From: Paracoccaceae bacterium
GTDB taxonomy: Bacteria; Pseudomonadota; Alphaproteobacteria; Rhodobacterales; Rhodobacteraceae
Assembly (NCBI GenBank): GCA_024742455.1
Contig: JANSYL010000002.1
Location: 248,001-312,000 of the forward strand
DNA length: 64,000 nucleotides
Direction: 5' to 3'
Shown: piece by piece, positions 40,718 through 50,016 of the stretch
Position numbering within the stretch: the first letter of the stretch is position 1
Layout: each line of letters starts with the position of its first letter
Made by a program: the position numbers and the translations under genes
The notes under the pieces: generated by a model
What the model was told of the DNA's origin: nothing
What the model saw: the letters and a program-made list of their open reading frames with translations, nothing else
The model's database searches: none

Positions 40718-40844
40718 GTCGGCTGTCCTCCCTCGCCGCCGATCTGGATAGCGGCGCGCCCCGGCGCGGGCAACCGACGGAATTGCCGCTTCAATCCCGT
40801 CCGCGCACTGGATACGCTCGGCCCATGCGGCACGGGGGATGGGC

Positions 40845-43478
40845 ATGACCGCCACGATCACGCCGATGATGGCGCAATATCTCGACATCAAGGCGCGGCA
40901 CGCGGATGCGTTGCTGTTCTACCGGATGGGCGATTTCTACGAGATGTTCTTCGACGACGCGGTCGCGGCGGCCGAGGCGCTGGATATCGCGCTGACGCGG
41001 CGCGGCAAGCATGAAGGCGACGACATCCCGATGTGCGGCGTGCCCGCCCACAGCGCCGATGGCTACCTGCTGACGCTGATCCGCAAGGGGTTCCGGGTGG
41101 CGATCTGCGAGCAGCTTGAAGACCCGGCAGAGGCGAAGAAGCGCGGCTCGAAGGCTGTCGTGAAACGGGACGTGGTGCGCGTTGTCACCCCCGGCACCCT
41201 GACCGAGGATACGCTGCTGGATGCGCGGCGCCACAATTTCCTGGCCGCCATCACGCGGGTGCGCGACGCCACCGCGCTGGCCTGGTGCGATATCTCGACC
41301 GGGGATTTCTCGGTCCAGCCCCTGCCCGCACATCGGCTTGGCGCCGAGCTTGCGCGGCTGTGCCCGGGCGAGGTTCTGATCCCGGAAACCGGGCTGGAGA
41401 TGGTCGAGGGCATCCTTTCGGATCTGGGAGTTCCCGCCACCCGCCTGCCCAACGGCCAGTTCGACAGCCGCAGCGCCGAGCCTGCCCTGTGCGACGCGTT
41501 CGGCGTCGCGTCCCTGGACGGGTTCGGGAATTTCGAACGGGCCGAGCTTGCCGCGATGGGCGCAGTGGTTCGGTACCTCGAGGTCACGCAGAAAGGCAGC
41601 CTGCCGCTTCTCCGACCGCCGGTCCGGGTGTCGATGGCGACGGCGATGGCGCTCGACCCCGCGACACGGCGCAACCTCGAACTGACCGAGGCCCTTGGAG
41701 GCGGGCGGGCGAATACGCTGCTGGCCAGCATCGACAGGACGCTGACGGCACCCGGCGCCCGGCTGATGGAACGCCGGATGTCCAGCCCCGCGACGGATGC
41801 CTCCATCATCACCGACCGCCATGACAAGGTCGCGGCCCTTGTCGACCGGCCCGACCTGCGCCGCGCATTGCGCGATATCCTGCGCCATGTCCCCGATCTT
41901 GACCGCGCGCTGTCACGGCTTGCGCTTGACCGGGGCGGGCCCAGGGATCTTGGTGCGGTGCACGACGGCCTGCGCCATGCCGTCGATCTGCGCGCAGCCC
42001 TCGACCGGCAGCGGGACCCCGCCCTTGCCGGGATCGCCACCGCGCTTGACGGGCCGGGAGATCTGTCGGACCTGCTCGGCCGTGCATTGGCCGACGACCT
42101 GCCCGTGACGCTGCGCGATGGCGGAATGGTGGCCAAAGGCCATTCCCCCGATCTGGATGCGACGCGGAAGCTGCGCGACGAAGGGCGCGGCGTGATCGCC
42201 GGGCTGCAGGCGCAGTATGTCGAGGCGACCGGGATCGGGGCCCTGAAGATCAAGCACAACAACGTTCTCGGCTATTTCATCGAAACTCCGGCCACCCATG
42301 CCGAACGGATGCTGGGCCAGCCGCTCGCCGATACCTTCATCCACCGCCAGACGACCGCCAATGCGCTGCGGTTTGCCACGCTGGACCTGTCCGAGCTCGA
42401 AAAACGCATCCTGAACGCCGCCGACCGGGCCCGCGCCCTGGAACGCGAGATCTTCGAAACCCTGCGTGCCGCCGTTCTGGCCGAGGCCGGACCGCTTGCC
42501 ACCCTGACCCGCGCCATTGGCGAACTGGATCTCGCCGCAGGCCTTGCCGAACGCGCCGCCGAGGGTGACTGGGTTCGGCCGGAAATCACCACCGGGCGCG
42601 ACCTGATGATCGAAGGCGGACGTCACCCGGTGGTCGAGGCCGCGCTGCGCGCCTCGGGGGCGACTTTCGTGCCGAATGATGCCGAGCTCAGCGCCACCGA
42701 GGATTCTGCCCATATCCTGCTTCTGACCGGGCCCAACATGGCCGGCAAATCCACCTACCTCCGGCAGATTGCGCTGATCGTGATCCTTGCGCAGATGGGC
42801 AGTTTCGTGCCCGCCACGAAGGCCTGCATCGGCATCGTCAGCCAGGTCTTCAGCCGGGTGGGCGCCGCCGATGACCTGGCGCGCGGGCGGTCCACGTTCA
42901 TGGTGGAAATGGTCGAAACCGCCGCGATCCTGAACCAGGCCGATGCGACGGCTCTGGTGATCCTCGATGAAATCGGGCGGGGCACGGCGACCTATGACGG
43001 GCTGTCCATCGCATGGGCCACGGTGGAACACCTGCACGCGGTCAATCGCTGCCGCGCGATCTTTGCCACCCATTACCACGAGATGACGGCACTGGCCGGG
43101 CAACTGGACAACGTGCGCAACGCCACCGTGGCGGTGAAGGAATTTAAGGGCGAGATCGTGTTCCTGCACCAGGTGCGGGACGGGGCGGCCGACCGGTCCT
43201 ATGGCGTGCAGGTGGCGAAACTGGCGGGTTTGCCCGCGCCGGTGATCGCCCGCGCGCAGGAGGTTCTGCACAAGCTGGAAACCCGCGAAACGGCGGCAGG
43301 GGGGGAAACCGGGCTGCTGGACGACCTGCCGCTGTTTTCCACCCATGCCCCGACACCGCCCGATCCCGCGCCCGATACCCTGCGAAAGGCCCTGGACAAG
43401 GTGAACCCGGACGACCTTACCGCGCGGCAGGCGCTTGAGATGCTGTACCGGCTCAAAGATATCGCGGCAGGCGATTAA
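40845..43478 (+). CDS. mutS: DNA mismatch repair protein MutS
   Basis: An 877-residue ATPase that recognises mismatches. The start at 40845 is preferred because GGGGG lies 6 bases ahead; an ATG two codons earlier (40839) is too close to that site. The mismatch-binding wedge has the Phe-x-Glu in RMGDFYEMFFDDA, lever and clamp regions fill the middle, and the ATPase has Walker A LTGPNMAGKSTYLRQ (near 628), DDLARGRSTFMVEM, Walker B LVILDEIGRGTATYDG and the ATHYHEMTAL His loop. It should work with MutL, not encoded here. The stop overlaps the convergent grpE stop by 4 bp. Confidence 0.96.
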   Translation: MTATITPMMAQYLDIKARHADALLFYRMGDFYEMFFDDAVAAAEALDIALTRRGKHEGDDIPMCGVPAHSADGYLLTLIRKGFRVAICEQLEDPAEAKKRGSKAVVKRDVVRVVTPGTLTEDTLLDARRHNFLAAITRVRDATALAWCDISTGDFSVQPLPAHRLGAELARLCPGEVLIPETGLEMVEGILSDLGVPATRLPNGQFDSRSAEPALCDAFGVASLDGFGNFERAELAAMGAVVRYLEVTQKGSLPLLRPPVRVSMATAMALDPATRRNLELTEALGGGRANTLLASIDRTLTAPGARLMERRMSSPATDASIITDRHDKVAALVDRPDLRRALRDILRHVPDLDRALSRLALDRGGPRDLGAVHDGLRHAVDLRAALDRQRDPALAGIATALDGPGDLSDLLGRALADDLPVTLRDGGMVAKGHSPDLDATRKLRDEGRGVIAGLQAQYVEATGIGALKIKHNNVLGYFIETPATHAERMLGQPLADTFIHRQTTANALRFATLDLSELEKRILNAADRARALEREIFETLRAAVLAEAGPLATLTRAIGELDLAAGLAERAAEGDWVRPEITTGRDLMIEGGRHPVVEAALRASGATFVPNDAELSATEDSAHILLLTGPNMAGKSTYLRQIALIVILAQMGSFVPATKACIGIVSQVFSRVGAADDLARGRSTFMVEMVETAAILNQADATALVILDEIGRGTATYDGLSIAWATVEHLHAVNRCRAIFATHYHEMTALAGQLDNVRNATVAVKEFKGEIVFLHQVRDGAADRSYGVQVAKLAGLPAPVIARAQEVLHKLETRETAAGGETGLLDDLPLFSTHAPTPPDPAPDTLRKALDKVNPDDLTARQALEMLYRLKDIAAGD

Positions 43479-44053
43479 CCGGCCGGGGTGGATGAGACGC
43501 CGACCTGCGCCGGGCGCAACAGGCGGTCATACAGCATGAACCCGGTTGCCGCGACCTGGATGATCTCGCCCGCTTTTGTGCCGGGCAGCGGCGCCTCGAA
43601 CATCGCCTGGTGAAGCTGCGGGTCGAACGTCTCGCCGACTTCCGGTTCGATGGGCGTCACGCCGTGCTTGGAAAACACGCTGAGCAATTCGCGCAGGGTC
43701 AGCTCGACCCCTTCGATCACGCCCTCGGCGGCGGCGCGCTGATCCTCACCCGCGGCATCCAGCGCCCGGCGCAGCGCGTCATAGACCGGCAACAGGTCCC
43801 GCGCCAGTTTCGAGCCGCCGTAATTCTGCGCCTCCTGCCGGTCGCGTGCCGCACGTTTCCGGACATTTTCCGCCTCGGCCAGGCTGCGCAGCAGGCGATC
43901 TTTCAGATCATCGCGTTCGGCGCGCAGCAGGTCGAGCTCGACAAACGGGTCATCGGGCGTCGACGGTGCGGCCGGTTCGGGGTCAGCCTCGACGGTGTCG
44001 CTGTTGGTATCCGTCATGTCTTCGACCGGCTGCTCTTTCTTGGCGTCTTCCAT
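43475..44053 (-). CDS. grpE: nucleotide exchange factor GrpE
   Basis: A 192-residue protein with an acidic disordered N-terminus (about 1-45), a long coiled coil (DLLRAERDDLKDRLLRSLAEAENVRKRAARD) shown by its heptad pattern, and the C-terminal beta domain with HQAMFEAPLPGTKAGEIIQV and the final YDRLLRPAQVGVS. GrpE releases ADP from DnaK and acts as thermosensor of the cycle. GAGGGAACCG precedes the ATG at 44053. It lies 11 bp after hrcA and is probably transcribed with it. Confidence 0.95.
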   Translation of the reverse strand: MEDAKKEQPVEDMTDTNSDTVEADPEPAAPSTPDDPFVELDLLRAERDDLKDRLLRSLAEAENVRKRAARDRQEAQNYGGSKLARDLLPVYDALRRALDAAGEDQRAAAEGVIEGVELTLRELLSVFSKHGVTPIEPEVGETFDPQLHQAMFEAPLPGTKAGEIIQVAATGFMLYDRLLRPAQVGVSSTPAG

Positions 44054-44064
44054 CGGTTCCCTCT

Positions 44065-45141
44065 TCAGGTCTGGTCGGAAATGATGCGTCCGACCAGGTT
44101 GGCTGTGTAATCCACGATCGGCACGATCCGTCCGTAATTCAGTCGGGTGGGTCCGATCACCCCCACCGCGCCCACGATCTTTCGGTCGGCGTTCATATAT
44201 GGAGACACCACCAAAGAGGAACCCGAAAGTGAGAACAACTTGTTCTCCGAGCCGATGAAAATACGCACACCGTCACCGGTTTCGGCCAATTCGAGAAACT
44301 CGGCGATGTCACGTTTGCGTTCCAAGTCGTCGAACAGCATCCGGATGCGTTCGAGCTCGGCCGCGCCCGCCCCTTCGGCCAGCAGATTGGCGCGGCCCCG
44401 GACGATCAGACGCTCGGTGCCCGATGAACCATCATCCCAGACGGCAAGCCCCGCATCGATCAGCCGGTTGGCCGCTTCGTCGATGTCACGGCGACGTTCG
44501 GCCACCTCCTGTTCGATACTGGCGCGCAGACCCGAAACGGTCTGGCCCGCAACCCGCGCATTGAGGTAATTCGCCGCCTCGCGCAGCGCGCTGGGCGTAT
44601 GGCCCGGTGGCAGGGCGAACAGGCGGTTTTCGACCTGGCCATCCGAGAAGACCAGAACCGCCAGCCCCTGGTCCGATGACAGGGACACGAACTCGATATG
44701 CTTGATCGGCGCTTCCTTCTTTGGCGACAGCACAAGGCTGGCCCCTTGCGTCGCCGCCGAAAGCGCCGCACCCACCATGTCCAGCCGCGCCGCCACATCC
44801 GCGGAGTTTGAACTGACCGTGCTGTCGAGGCTGGCCTTGTCCTTGTCATCGAGGTCGCCGACTTCGAGAAACCCGTCGACAAACATCCGCAGGCCCAGCT
44901 CTGTCGGCACCCGCCCGGCCGAGGCATGCGGGCTGTCCAGCAGCCCGAGATATTCCAGGTCCTGCATGACGTTGCGCACGGTCGCCGCCGATACCTGTTC
45001 GGTCAGGCTGCGCGTCAGACTGCGCGAGCCCACCGGCGCACCGGACAACAGGTAGCCTTCGACGACGCGGCGGAACACTTCGCGCGCGCGGTCGTTCAGG
45101 CTTTCCAGCGGTGGCAGGTTGGCGTTCCGATCCGAATTCAT
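44065..45141 (-). CDS. hrcA: heat-inducible transcription repressor HrcA
   Basis: A 358-residue repressor. The winged-helix N-terminus reads LNDRAREVFRRVVEGYLLSG followed by RSLTRSLTEQVSAATVRNVM and LEYLGLLDSPHASAGRVPTE, the family signature. The C-terminal part (LRMLFDDLERKRDIAEFL-like text, GSENKLFSLSGSSLVVSPY, VGVIGPTRLNYGRIVPIVDY) senses free GroEL. HrcA binds CIRCE inverted repeats, usually ahead of groESL; I found no CIRCE element in this window, so its target probably lies elsewhere. It precedes grpE and diverges from rph with a 94-bp gap. Confidence 0.95.
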   Translation of the reverse strand: MNSDRNANLPPLESLNDRAREVFRRVVEGYLLSGAPVGSRSLTRSLTEQVSAATVRNVMQDLEYLGLLDSPHASAGRVPTELGLRMFVDGFLEVGDLDDKDKASLDSTVSSNSADVAARLDMVGAALSAATQGASLVLSPKKEAPIKHIEFVSLSSDQGLAVLVFSDGQVENRLFALPPGHTPSALREAANYLNARVAGQTVSGLRASIEQEVAERRRDIDEAANRLIDAGLAVWDDGSSGTERLIVRGRANLLAEGAGAAELERIRMLFDDLERKRDIAEFLELAETGDGVRIFIGSENKLFSLSGSSLVVSPYMNADRKIVGAVGVIGPTRLNYGRIVPIVDYTANLVGRIISDQT

Positions 45142-45235
45142 CGCATCCCGTCCGGTCCAGACAGGGGCAAGATAGGCCCCTTGCGGCTGCGGCGCAAAGC
45201 GGACTATGCCCCAACGGCATCAATGGGAGATATCT

Positions 45236-45949
45236 ATGCGTCCGTCCGGTCGAAACCTAGATGAAATGCGGCCGATTTCCATCGAGCCGGGCTTCGCCCG
45301 TCATGCCGAAGGGTCCTGCCTGATCCGCTGCGGCGACACCCATGTTCTGTGCACCGCCAGCCTCGAGGAACGGGTGCCGCCTTTCCTCAAGAACACCGGG
45401 CTGGGCTGGGTGACTGCGGAATACGGGATGCTTCCGCGCGCCACCCACAGCCGGATGCGGCGCGAGGCCGCCGCAGGCAAGCAATCGGGCCGCACGCAGG
45501 AAATCCAGCGCCTGATCGGACGTGCGCTGCGGGCCGGGGTCGATCGCTCCGCGCTGGGCGAACGCCAGATCACCATCGACTGCGACGTGCTTCAGGCCGA
45601 TGGCGGCACGCGCTGCGCCGCGATCACCGGGGGTTGGGTGGCGCTGCGTCTGGCGACGAACAAGCTCTTGAAAGCCGGGGACATCACCTCCGACCCGATC
45701 ACCGACCATGTCGCGGCGGTGTCCTGCGGGATCTATGCCGGGCAGGCCGTGCTCGATCTCGACTATCCCGAAGACAGCGAGGCCGGCACCGACGGGAATT
45801 TCGTGATGACCGGTTCGAACCGCCTGATCGAGGTGCAGGCCAGCGCCGAGGGGGCCACCTTCAGCCGAAATGAATTCGACGCGCTATACGGTCTGGCCGA
45901 AAAGGGCGTGGCCGAACTGGTCGCCGCGCAGAAATCGGCGGTCGCCTGA
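45236..45949 (+). CDS. rph: ribonuclease PH
   Basis: A 237-residue phosphorolytic exonuclease that trims tRNA 3' ends. The start at 45236 follows GGGAGATATCT and gives [19 protein letters not shown], the expected N-terminus. Further motifs are [36 protein letters not shown] and the catalytic [19 protein letters not shown]. Length fits E. coli RNase PH (238). The TGA stop is directly followed by the ATG of rdgB, so rph-rdgB-hemW form one coupled operon. Confidence 0.96.
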   Translation: MRPSGRNLDEMRPISIEPGFARHAEGSCLIRCGDTHVLCTASLEERVPPFLKNTGLGWVTAEYGMLPRATHSRMRREAAAGKQSGRTQEIQRLIGRALRAGVDRSALGERQITIDCDVLQADGGTRCAAITGGWVALRLATNKLLKAGDITSDPITDHVAAVSCGIYAGQAVLDLDYPEDSEAGTDGNFVMTGSNRLIEVQASAEGATFSRNEFDALYGLAEKGVAELVAAQKSAVA

Positions 45950-46555
45950 ATGCGGCGCTTCACCGGCGATACCCTGCTGGTCGCGACCCATAACCCGGGC
46001 AAGCTGGAAGAGATCGCCGATCTGATGTCCCGCTTCGATCTGCGCGTCGTGTCGGCCAGGGATCACGACCTGCCCGAACCCGAGGAAACCGGCACCAGTT
46101 TCGTGGAAAACGCCCGGATCAAGGCCCATGCCGCCACGCAGGCCACGGGCCTGCCCGCCCTTGCCGATGACAGCGGGCTGGAAATCGACGCGCTGGACGG
46201 GGCGCCCGGCGTCTACACCGCCGACTGGGCCGAAACCTCGAACGGGCGCGATTTCACGCTGGCCATGACCCGCGCGCATGATGCGCTGATCGCCCGCGAT
46301 GCCCCGCAACCGTGGACGGGTCGGTTCTGCTGCACGCTGGTGCTGGCCTGGCCTGATGGCGAAGACGCGGTGTTCGAAGGCCGGATGGAGGGCACGCTGG
46401 TATGGCCGCCGCGCGGCGAACAGGGCCATGGCTACGACCCGATGTTCCAGCCCGAGGGCCATGACGTGACCTTTGCCCAGATGGACCGCTGGGCAAAGAA
46501 CCGGATCAGCCACCGCGGCCGCGCCTTCGACAGGCTGGTGACGATCTTTGAATGA
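45950..46555 (+). CDS. rdgB: XTP/dITP pyrophosphatase
   Basis: A 201-residue Ham1/RdgB-family nucleotide pyrophosphatase that removes ITP, dITP and XTP from the pool. Motifs are VATHNPGKLEEIADL at the N-terminus, the metal-binding PEPEETGTSFVENARIKA, ALADDSGLEIDALDGAPGVY and, near the end, GYDPMFQPEGHD. The start abuts the rph stop and the stop overlaps hemW by 4 bp (ATGA). The rph-rdgB-hemW order is common in Alphaproteobacteria. Confidence 0.96.
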   Translation: MRRFTGDTLLVATHNPGKLEEIADLMSRFDLRVVSARDHDLPEPEETGTSFVENARIKAHAATQATGLPALADDSGLEIDALDGAPGVYTADWAETSNGRDFTLAMTRAHDALIARDAPQPWTGRFCCTLVLAWPDGEDAVFEGRMEGTLVWPPRGEQGHGYDPMFQPEGHDVTFAQMDRWAKNRISHRGRAFDRLVTIFE

Positions 46556-47718
46556 CCGGTCCCTTGCGTGACACGGCGGCGTCAGCGCTCGGCCTCTACA
46601 TCCACTGGCCGTTCTGCCAGGCCAAATGCCCCTATTGCGATTTCAACTCCCATGTCGCCGCGCGGATCGACATGGAGCGATGGAAAATCGCTTATCTATC
46701 TGAAATTGAACGTGTTTTTTCGGAAAATCCGGGGCGAATCCTGACAACGGTCTTTTTCGGGGGCGGCACGCCCTCGCTCATGGACCCCGATCTTGTAGCA
46801 GAAATCCTGTCGGCCCTGCAGACTGCCGCGCCGCAGGCCAATGATGTCGAGATCACGCTGGAGGCAAACCCGAGCTCGGTCGAGATCGGTCGCTTCCGCG
46901 CGTTCCGCGAGGCCGGGGTGAACCGTGTATCGCTCGGGCTGCAGGCTCTGAACGATGACGACCTCCGCCGCCTGGGTCGGATGCACAGCGCCGCGGAGGG
47001 GCTGCAGGCGCTGACCACCGCGCGCGCGGTCTTCGACCGGGTGAGCTTCGACCTGATCTATGCGCGCCAGCACCAGACCCCTGACGACTGGGCAGCGGAA
47101 CTGCACCGCGCGCTGGCCTTCGAGCCCGATCACCTGTCGCTCTACCAGCTGACGATCGAACCCGGCACCGTGTTCCAGCGCCGGTTCGACCAGAACCAGC
47201 TGCCCGGCCTCCCTGCCGAAGACCCCGCGGCCGACATGTTCGACCTGACCCAGCGGATCTGCGAGGCGGCGGGACTGCCGGCCTATGAAGTGTCGAACCA
47301 TGCCCGCCCCGGCGCGGAGTCACGCCACAACCTGATCTACTGGCGCGGTGGCGATTACGCGGGCATCGGACCCGGCGCACATGGACGGCTGACGCGGGAC
47401 GGCATCCGCCATGCCACCGAAACCGAACGCATACCCGAGGCCTGGCTGTCGTCAGTCGAAACCCGGGGGTCCGGCGAAACATCGATCACCGGCTTGAGCC
47501 GCCGCGAAGAGGCAGAGGAACGGGTGATGATGGGCCTGCGCCTTGCCGAGGGGATATCCCTGTCCGACATCATCGCGATCGATGAAACCGAAATCGACCA
47601 TGCCGCCCTGGCCGAGATGCAGGCGCTTGGGCTGCTCCACATCGATGGGGACCGCATGACGACGACGCCCCGGGGCCGCCCCCTGCTGAACGCAATCCTC
47701 GCGAAGCTTCTGGCCTAA
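46552..47718 (+). CDS. hemW: radical SAM heme chaperone HemW
   Basis: A 388-residue radical SAM protein. The cluster motif is LYIHWPFCQAKCPYCDFNSH (CxxxCxYC plus the fourth HemW-type Cys position replaced as usual), the glycine-rich SAM loop is FFGGGTPSLM, and HNLIYWRGGDYAGIGPGAH gives the HNxxYW motif that distinguishes HemW from coproporphyrinogen dehydrogenase HemN. HemW inserts heme into respiratory enzymes. It overlaps rdgB by 4 bp and converges on parB with a 4-bp overlap. A short AT-rich stretch (46683-46730) interrupts the usual codon choice. Confidence 0.93.
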   Translation: MTGPLRDTAASALGLYIHWPFCQAKCPYCDFNSHVAARIDMERWKIAYLSEIERVFSENPGRILTTVFFGGGTPSLMDPDLVAEILSALQTAAPQANDVEITLEANPSSVEIGRFRAFREAGVNRVSLGLQALNDDDLRRLGRMHSAAEGLQALTTARAVFDRVSFDLIYARQHQTPDDWAAELHRALAFEPDHLSLYQLTIEPGTVFQRRFDQNQLPGLPAEDPAADMFDLTQRICEAAGLPAYEVSNHARPGAESRHNLIYWRGGDYAGIGPGAHGRLTRDGIRHATETERIPEAWLSSVETRGSGETSITGLSRREEAEERVMMGLRLAEGISLSDIIAIDETEIDHAALAEMQALGLLHIDGDRMTTTPRGRPLLNAILAKLLA

Positions 47719-48611
47719 CCGCGCACCCGGGTCAGCACCGCGATCAGATCATCCAGCGCCGCAAGGTCACCGTAGCGGATCACGACCTGGCCCTTGCCGG
47801 TGTCGCCGCTGTGCTGGATCGCCACCGGCATGCCGAGCGCGGCGGACAGATCCCCCTCCAGAGCGGCGGTATCGGCATCCTTGCCCAATGCGGATTTGGG
47901 TGGCTTCGACCCGCCGCCCGCAGCGGTCTTGGCCAGTTTCTCGGCCTCCCGCACCGACAGGCCCTTGGCAACGATGGTCTTTGCCAGCGCCGTCGGATCA
48001 TCGCTGGTGATCAGCGCGCGGGCATGACCGGCTGTCAGTTCCCCCTTGCGCAGCATTTCCTGCACCGCGTCGGGCAGGGACATCAGCCGCATCAGGTTGG
48101 CGATATGGCTGCGGCTTTTGCCCATGGCCTGCGCCAGCTGGTCCTGGGTATGGCCAAACCGGTCCATCAGCTGACGATAACCCTGCGCCTCTTCCAGCGG
48201 GTTCAGGTCGGCGCGCTGGATATTCTCGATGATCGCGACTTCCAGCACCTCGGTGTCGTTGAAGTCGCGGATGATGGCGGGGACCTCATGCAGGTTCGCA
48301 CGTTGCGCCGCGCGCCAGCGACGTTCCCCGGCCACGATCTGGAACCGCCCGGCGACAGACGGATCGGGGCGCACGATCAGCGGCTGAATGATCCCCTTTT
48401 CCCGGATCGAGGCAGCCAGTTCATCCAGCGCCTCCTCGGCGAACTGGCGCCGGGGCTGGTCGGGATTGGCGACCACCTGGTCGATGGGAAAAACCCGGTC
48501 GGGCGCACGCGGCGCCGGGGCCTCGGCAGATATCGGAGTGGCCGCCGGTTCGATGTCGGCCATCAGGGCCGACAGGCCGCGCCCCAGTCCCTTCTTCGCC
48601 GGTTTTGCCAT
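47715..48611 (-). CDS. parB: chromosome partitioning protein ParB
   Basis: A 298-residue CTPase and DNA-binding clamp. The start at 48611 overlaps the parA stop by one base (TGATG). The N-terminus KKGLGRGLSALM is typical; the CTP-binding motifs include NPDQPRRQF and AGERRWRAAQRA. The helix-turn-helix region (QAMGKSRSHIANLMRLMSLP) binds parS, and a C-terminal dimerisation helix ends the protein. ParB loads at parS, spreads and cooperates with ParA to segregate origins. Two perfect parS sites lie 1.4 and 3.3 kb upstream. Confidence 0.96.
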   Translation of the reverse strand: MAKPAKKGLGRGLSALMADIEPAATPISAEAPAPRAPDRVFPIDQVVANPDQPRRQFAEEALDELAASIREKGIIQPLIVRPDPSVAGRFQIVAGERRWRAAQRANLHEVPAIIRDFNDTEVLEVAIIENIQRADLNPLEEAQGYRQLMDRFGHTQDQLAQAMGKSRSHIANLMRLMSLPDAVQEMLRKGELTAGHARALITSDDPTALAKTIVAKGLSVREAEKLAKTAAGGGSKPPKSALGKDADTAALEGDLSAALGMPVAIQHSGDTGKGQVVIRYGDLAALDDLIAVLTRVRG

Positions 48612-49414
48612 CACACGGCCTCTTCGGCTGTGGTGGCGGCACGGTCCAGAAGTTCTTTGGCCATGTCGCGATAGGCCTGGCTGCCTTTCGAGGACGGGTC
48701 ATAGACCGTGACCGGCACGGCGAAGGACGGCGCCTCGCTGACGCGGACGTTGCGCGGGATCATCGTCTGCATCACCAGATCACCCAAGGTATTGCGCACA
48801 TCATCCTCGACCTGCTTGGCCAGGTTGTTGCGCTGATCGACCATGGTCAGCGCGATGCCATCGATCCTGAGATCAGGGTTCGCGGTTTCGCGGACATTGC
48901 GGATCGTCAGCATCAGCTGCGACAGGCCCTCAAGCGCGAAGAACTCGGCCTGCAGGGGAACCAGGACGGCATCCGCCGCAGCCAATGCATTCACCGTCAA
49001 AAGGCTCAGCGAGGGCGGGCAATCGATCAGAACAAACGCATAGCGCTGCAGCGCATCCCGGTTCAGCGCGCTTTTCAGCATGAACACACGGTTCTCCTGG
49101 TCGACCAGGTCGATATCGGTCGAGCTGAGATCGGTGGTCGCAGGTGCGATATCGAGACCTTCGAAAGCGGTCTTCTGAATCACGTCGGAGATATCGGCGC
49201 CTTCCAGCATCAGATCATAGGTCGTCAGCGACCGCTGATCGGGTTCGATGCCCAGGCCGGTGGACGCGTTGCCCTGCGGGTCGATATCGATGATCAGCAC
49301 CGGCGCGGCCGCATCCGCCAGCGCCGCACCGAGGTTGATTGCCGTGGTCGTCTTGCCCACCCCACCCTTCTGATTGGTGACGGCGAGAACCCTAGGCTGG
49401 TTTGGCAGAGACAT
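48611..49414 (-). CDS. parA: chromosome partitioning ATPase ParA
   Basis: A 267-residue deviant Walker ATPase. The nucleotide loop is VTNQKGGVGKTTTAINLGA (the signature Lys in KGGVGKT), followed by VLIIDIDPQGNAST and VLIDCPPSLSLLTVNAL. ParA forms a gradient on the nucleoid that moves ParB-parS complexes. It precedes parB with a one-base overlap and follows rsmG. The small extra domain of plasmid P1-type ParA is missing, as expected for a chromosomal form. Confidence 0.96.
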   Translation of the reverse strand: MSLPNQPRVLAVTNQKGGVGKTTTAINLGAALADAAAPVLIIDIDPQGNASTGLGIEPDQRSLTTYDLMLEGADISDVIQKTAFEGLDIAPATTDLSSTDIDLVDQENRVFMLKSALNRDALQRYAFVLIDCPPSLSLLTVNALAAADAVLVPLQAEFFALEGLSQLMLTIRNVRETANPDLRIDGIALTMVDQRNNLAKQVEDDVRNTLGDLVMQTMIPRNVRVSEAPSFAVPVTVYDPSSKGSQAYRDMAKELLDRAATTAEEAV

Positions 49415-50000
49415 CGGAAAGCTCCCGGATCTGAAGAATCACGCCGTCCTCCGAAGTGAGACTCGGGTAGAGCGCGTAATCGAAGTGCCAGTCTGCCCGG
49501 GCCGCTGCAAGCTCTTCGTGGACCTTGCCGCCTTTCTGCAGAAGCGCGGTGCCCTCCGGTGCCATGTGACGCGCGGCAAATCCCAGAAGACGGCGCAACG
49601 GCGCAAGGGCGCGGGCCGTCACCACATCGGCACCTGATGGCGCAACATCATCGATCCGCCCGGTGATGACATGGGCATTTGCCCCGGTGGCCCGGATTGC
49701 CTCATTCAGAAAGGCGCCCTTGCGGGCATCGCTTTCGATCAGTGTCATCCGGGCGTCAGGCCGGGTGGGCTTGAGGGCGATGGCCAGAACCAACCCCGGG
49801 AACCCGCCGCCGGACCCCAGATCGACGAAAACCCGCGCCGTCTCTGGCAGCAGGGGCAGCAATTGCAGGCTGTCCTCGATATGGCGTGCCCAGAGATCGT
49901 CAAGCGTGTTGGGGGCGATCAGGTTGATCGAGCGTTGCCATTTCTTCAGAAGCGCCGCGAAGCGTTCGAGATCGGCACGTGTTTCACGTGAAACATCCAT
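49392..50000 (-). CDS. rsmG: 16S rRNA m7G527 methyltransferase
   Basis: A 202-residue SAM-dependent methyltransferase acting on G527 of 16S rRNA. The preferred start is the ATG at 50000 (MDVSRETRADLERFAALLKK); a longer frame from 50036 would overlap the mnmG end and has no better ribosome site. The SAM loop is VFVDLGSGGGFPGLVLAIAL and the following ESDARKGAFLNEAIRAT is typical. The VSRET residues are encoded by a parS palindrome. Its stop overlaps the parA start by 23 bp. Confidence 0.92.
   Translation of the reverse strand: MDVSRETRADLERFAALLKKWQRSINLIAPNTLDDLWARHIEDSLQLLPLLPETARVFVDLGSGGGFPGLVLAIALKPTRPDARMTLIESDARKGAFLNEAIRATGANAHVITGRIDDVAPSGADVVTARALAPLRRLLGFAARHMAPEGTALLQKGGKVHEELAAARADWHFDYALYPSLTSEDGVILQIRELSDVSAKPA
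49980..49995. other. parS site (ParB-binding palindrome), copy 1
   Basis: TGTTTCACGTGAAACA, a perfect 16-bp palindrome identical to the consensus bacterial parS. It lies inside the first codons of rsmG and encodes part of VSRET. It is 1.4 kb from parB and 4.5 kb from the putative origin. Confidence 0.95.
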
Positions 50001-50016
50001 GCCGGTCACGGCCGCC

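Noticed and set aside
44065-45235. CIRCE operator near hrcA/grpE
   Set aside because: I looked for TTAGCACTC-N9-GAGTGCTAA near hrcA, grpE and dnaK and saw none.
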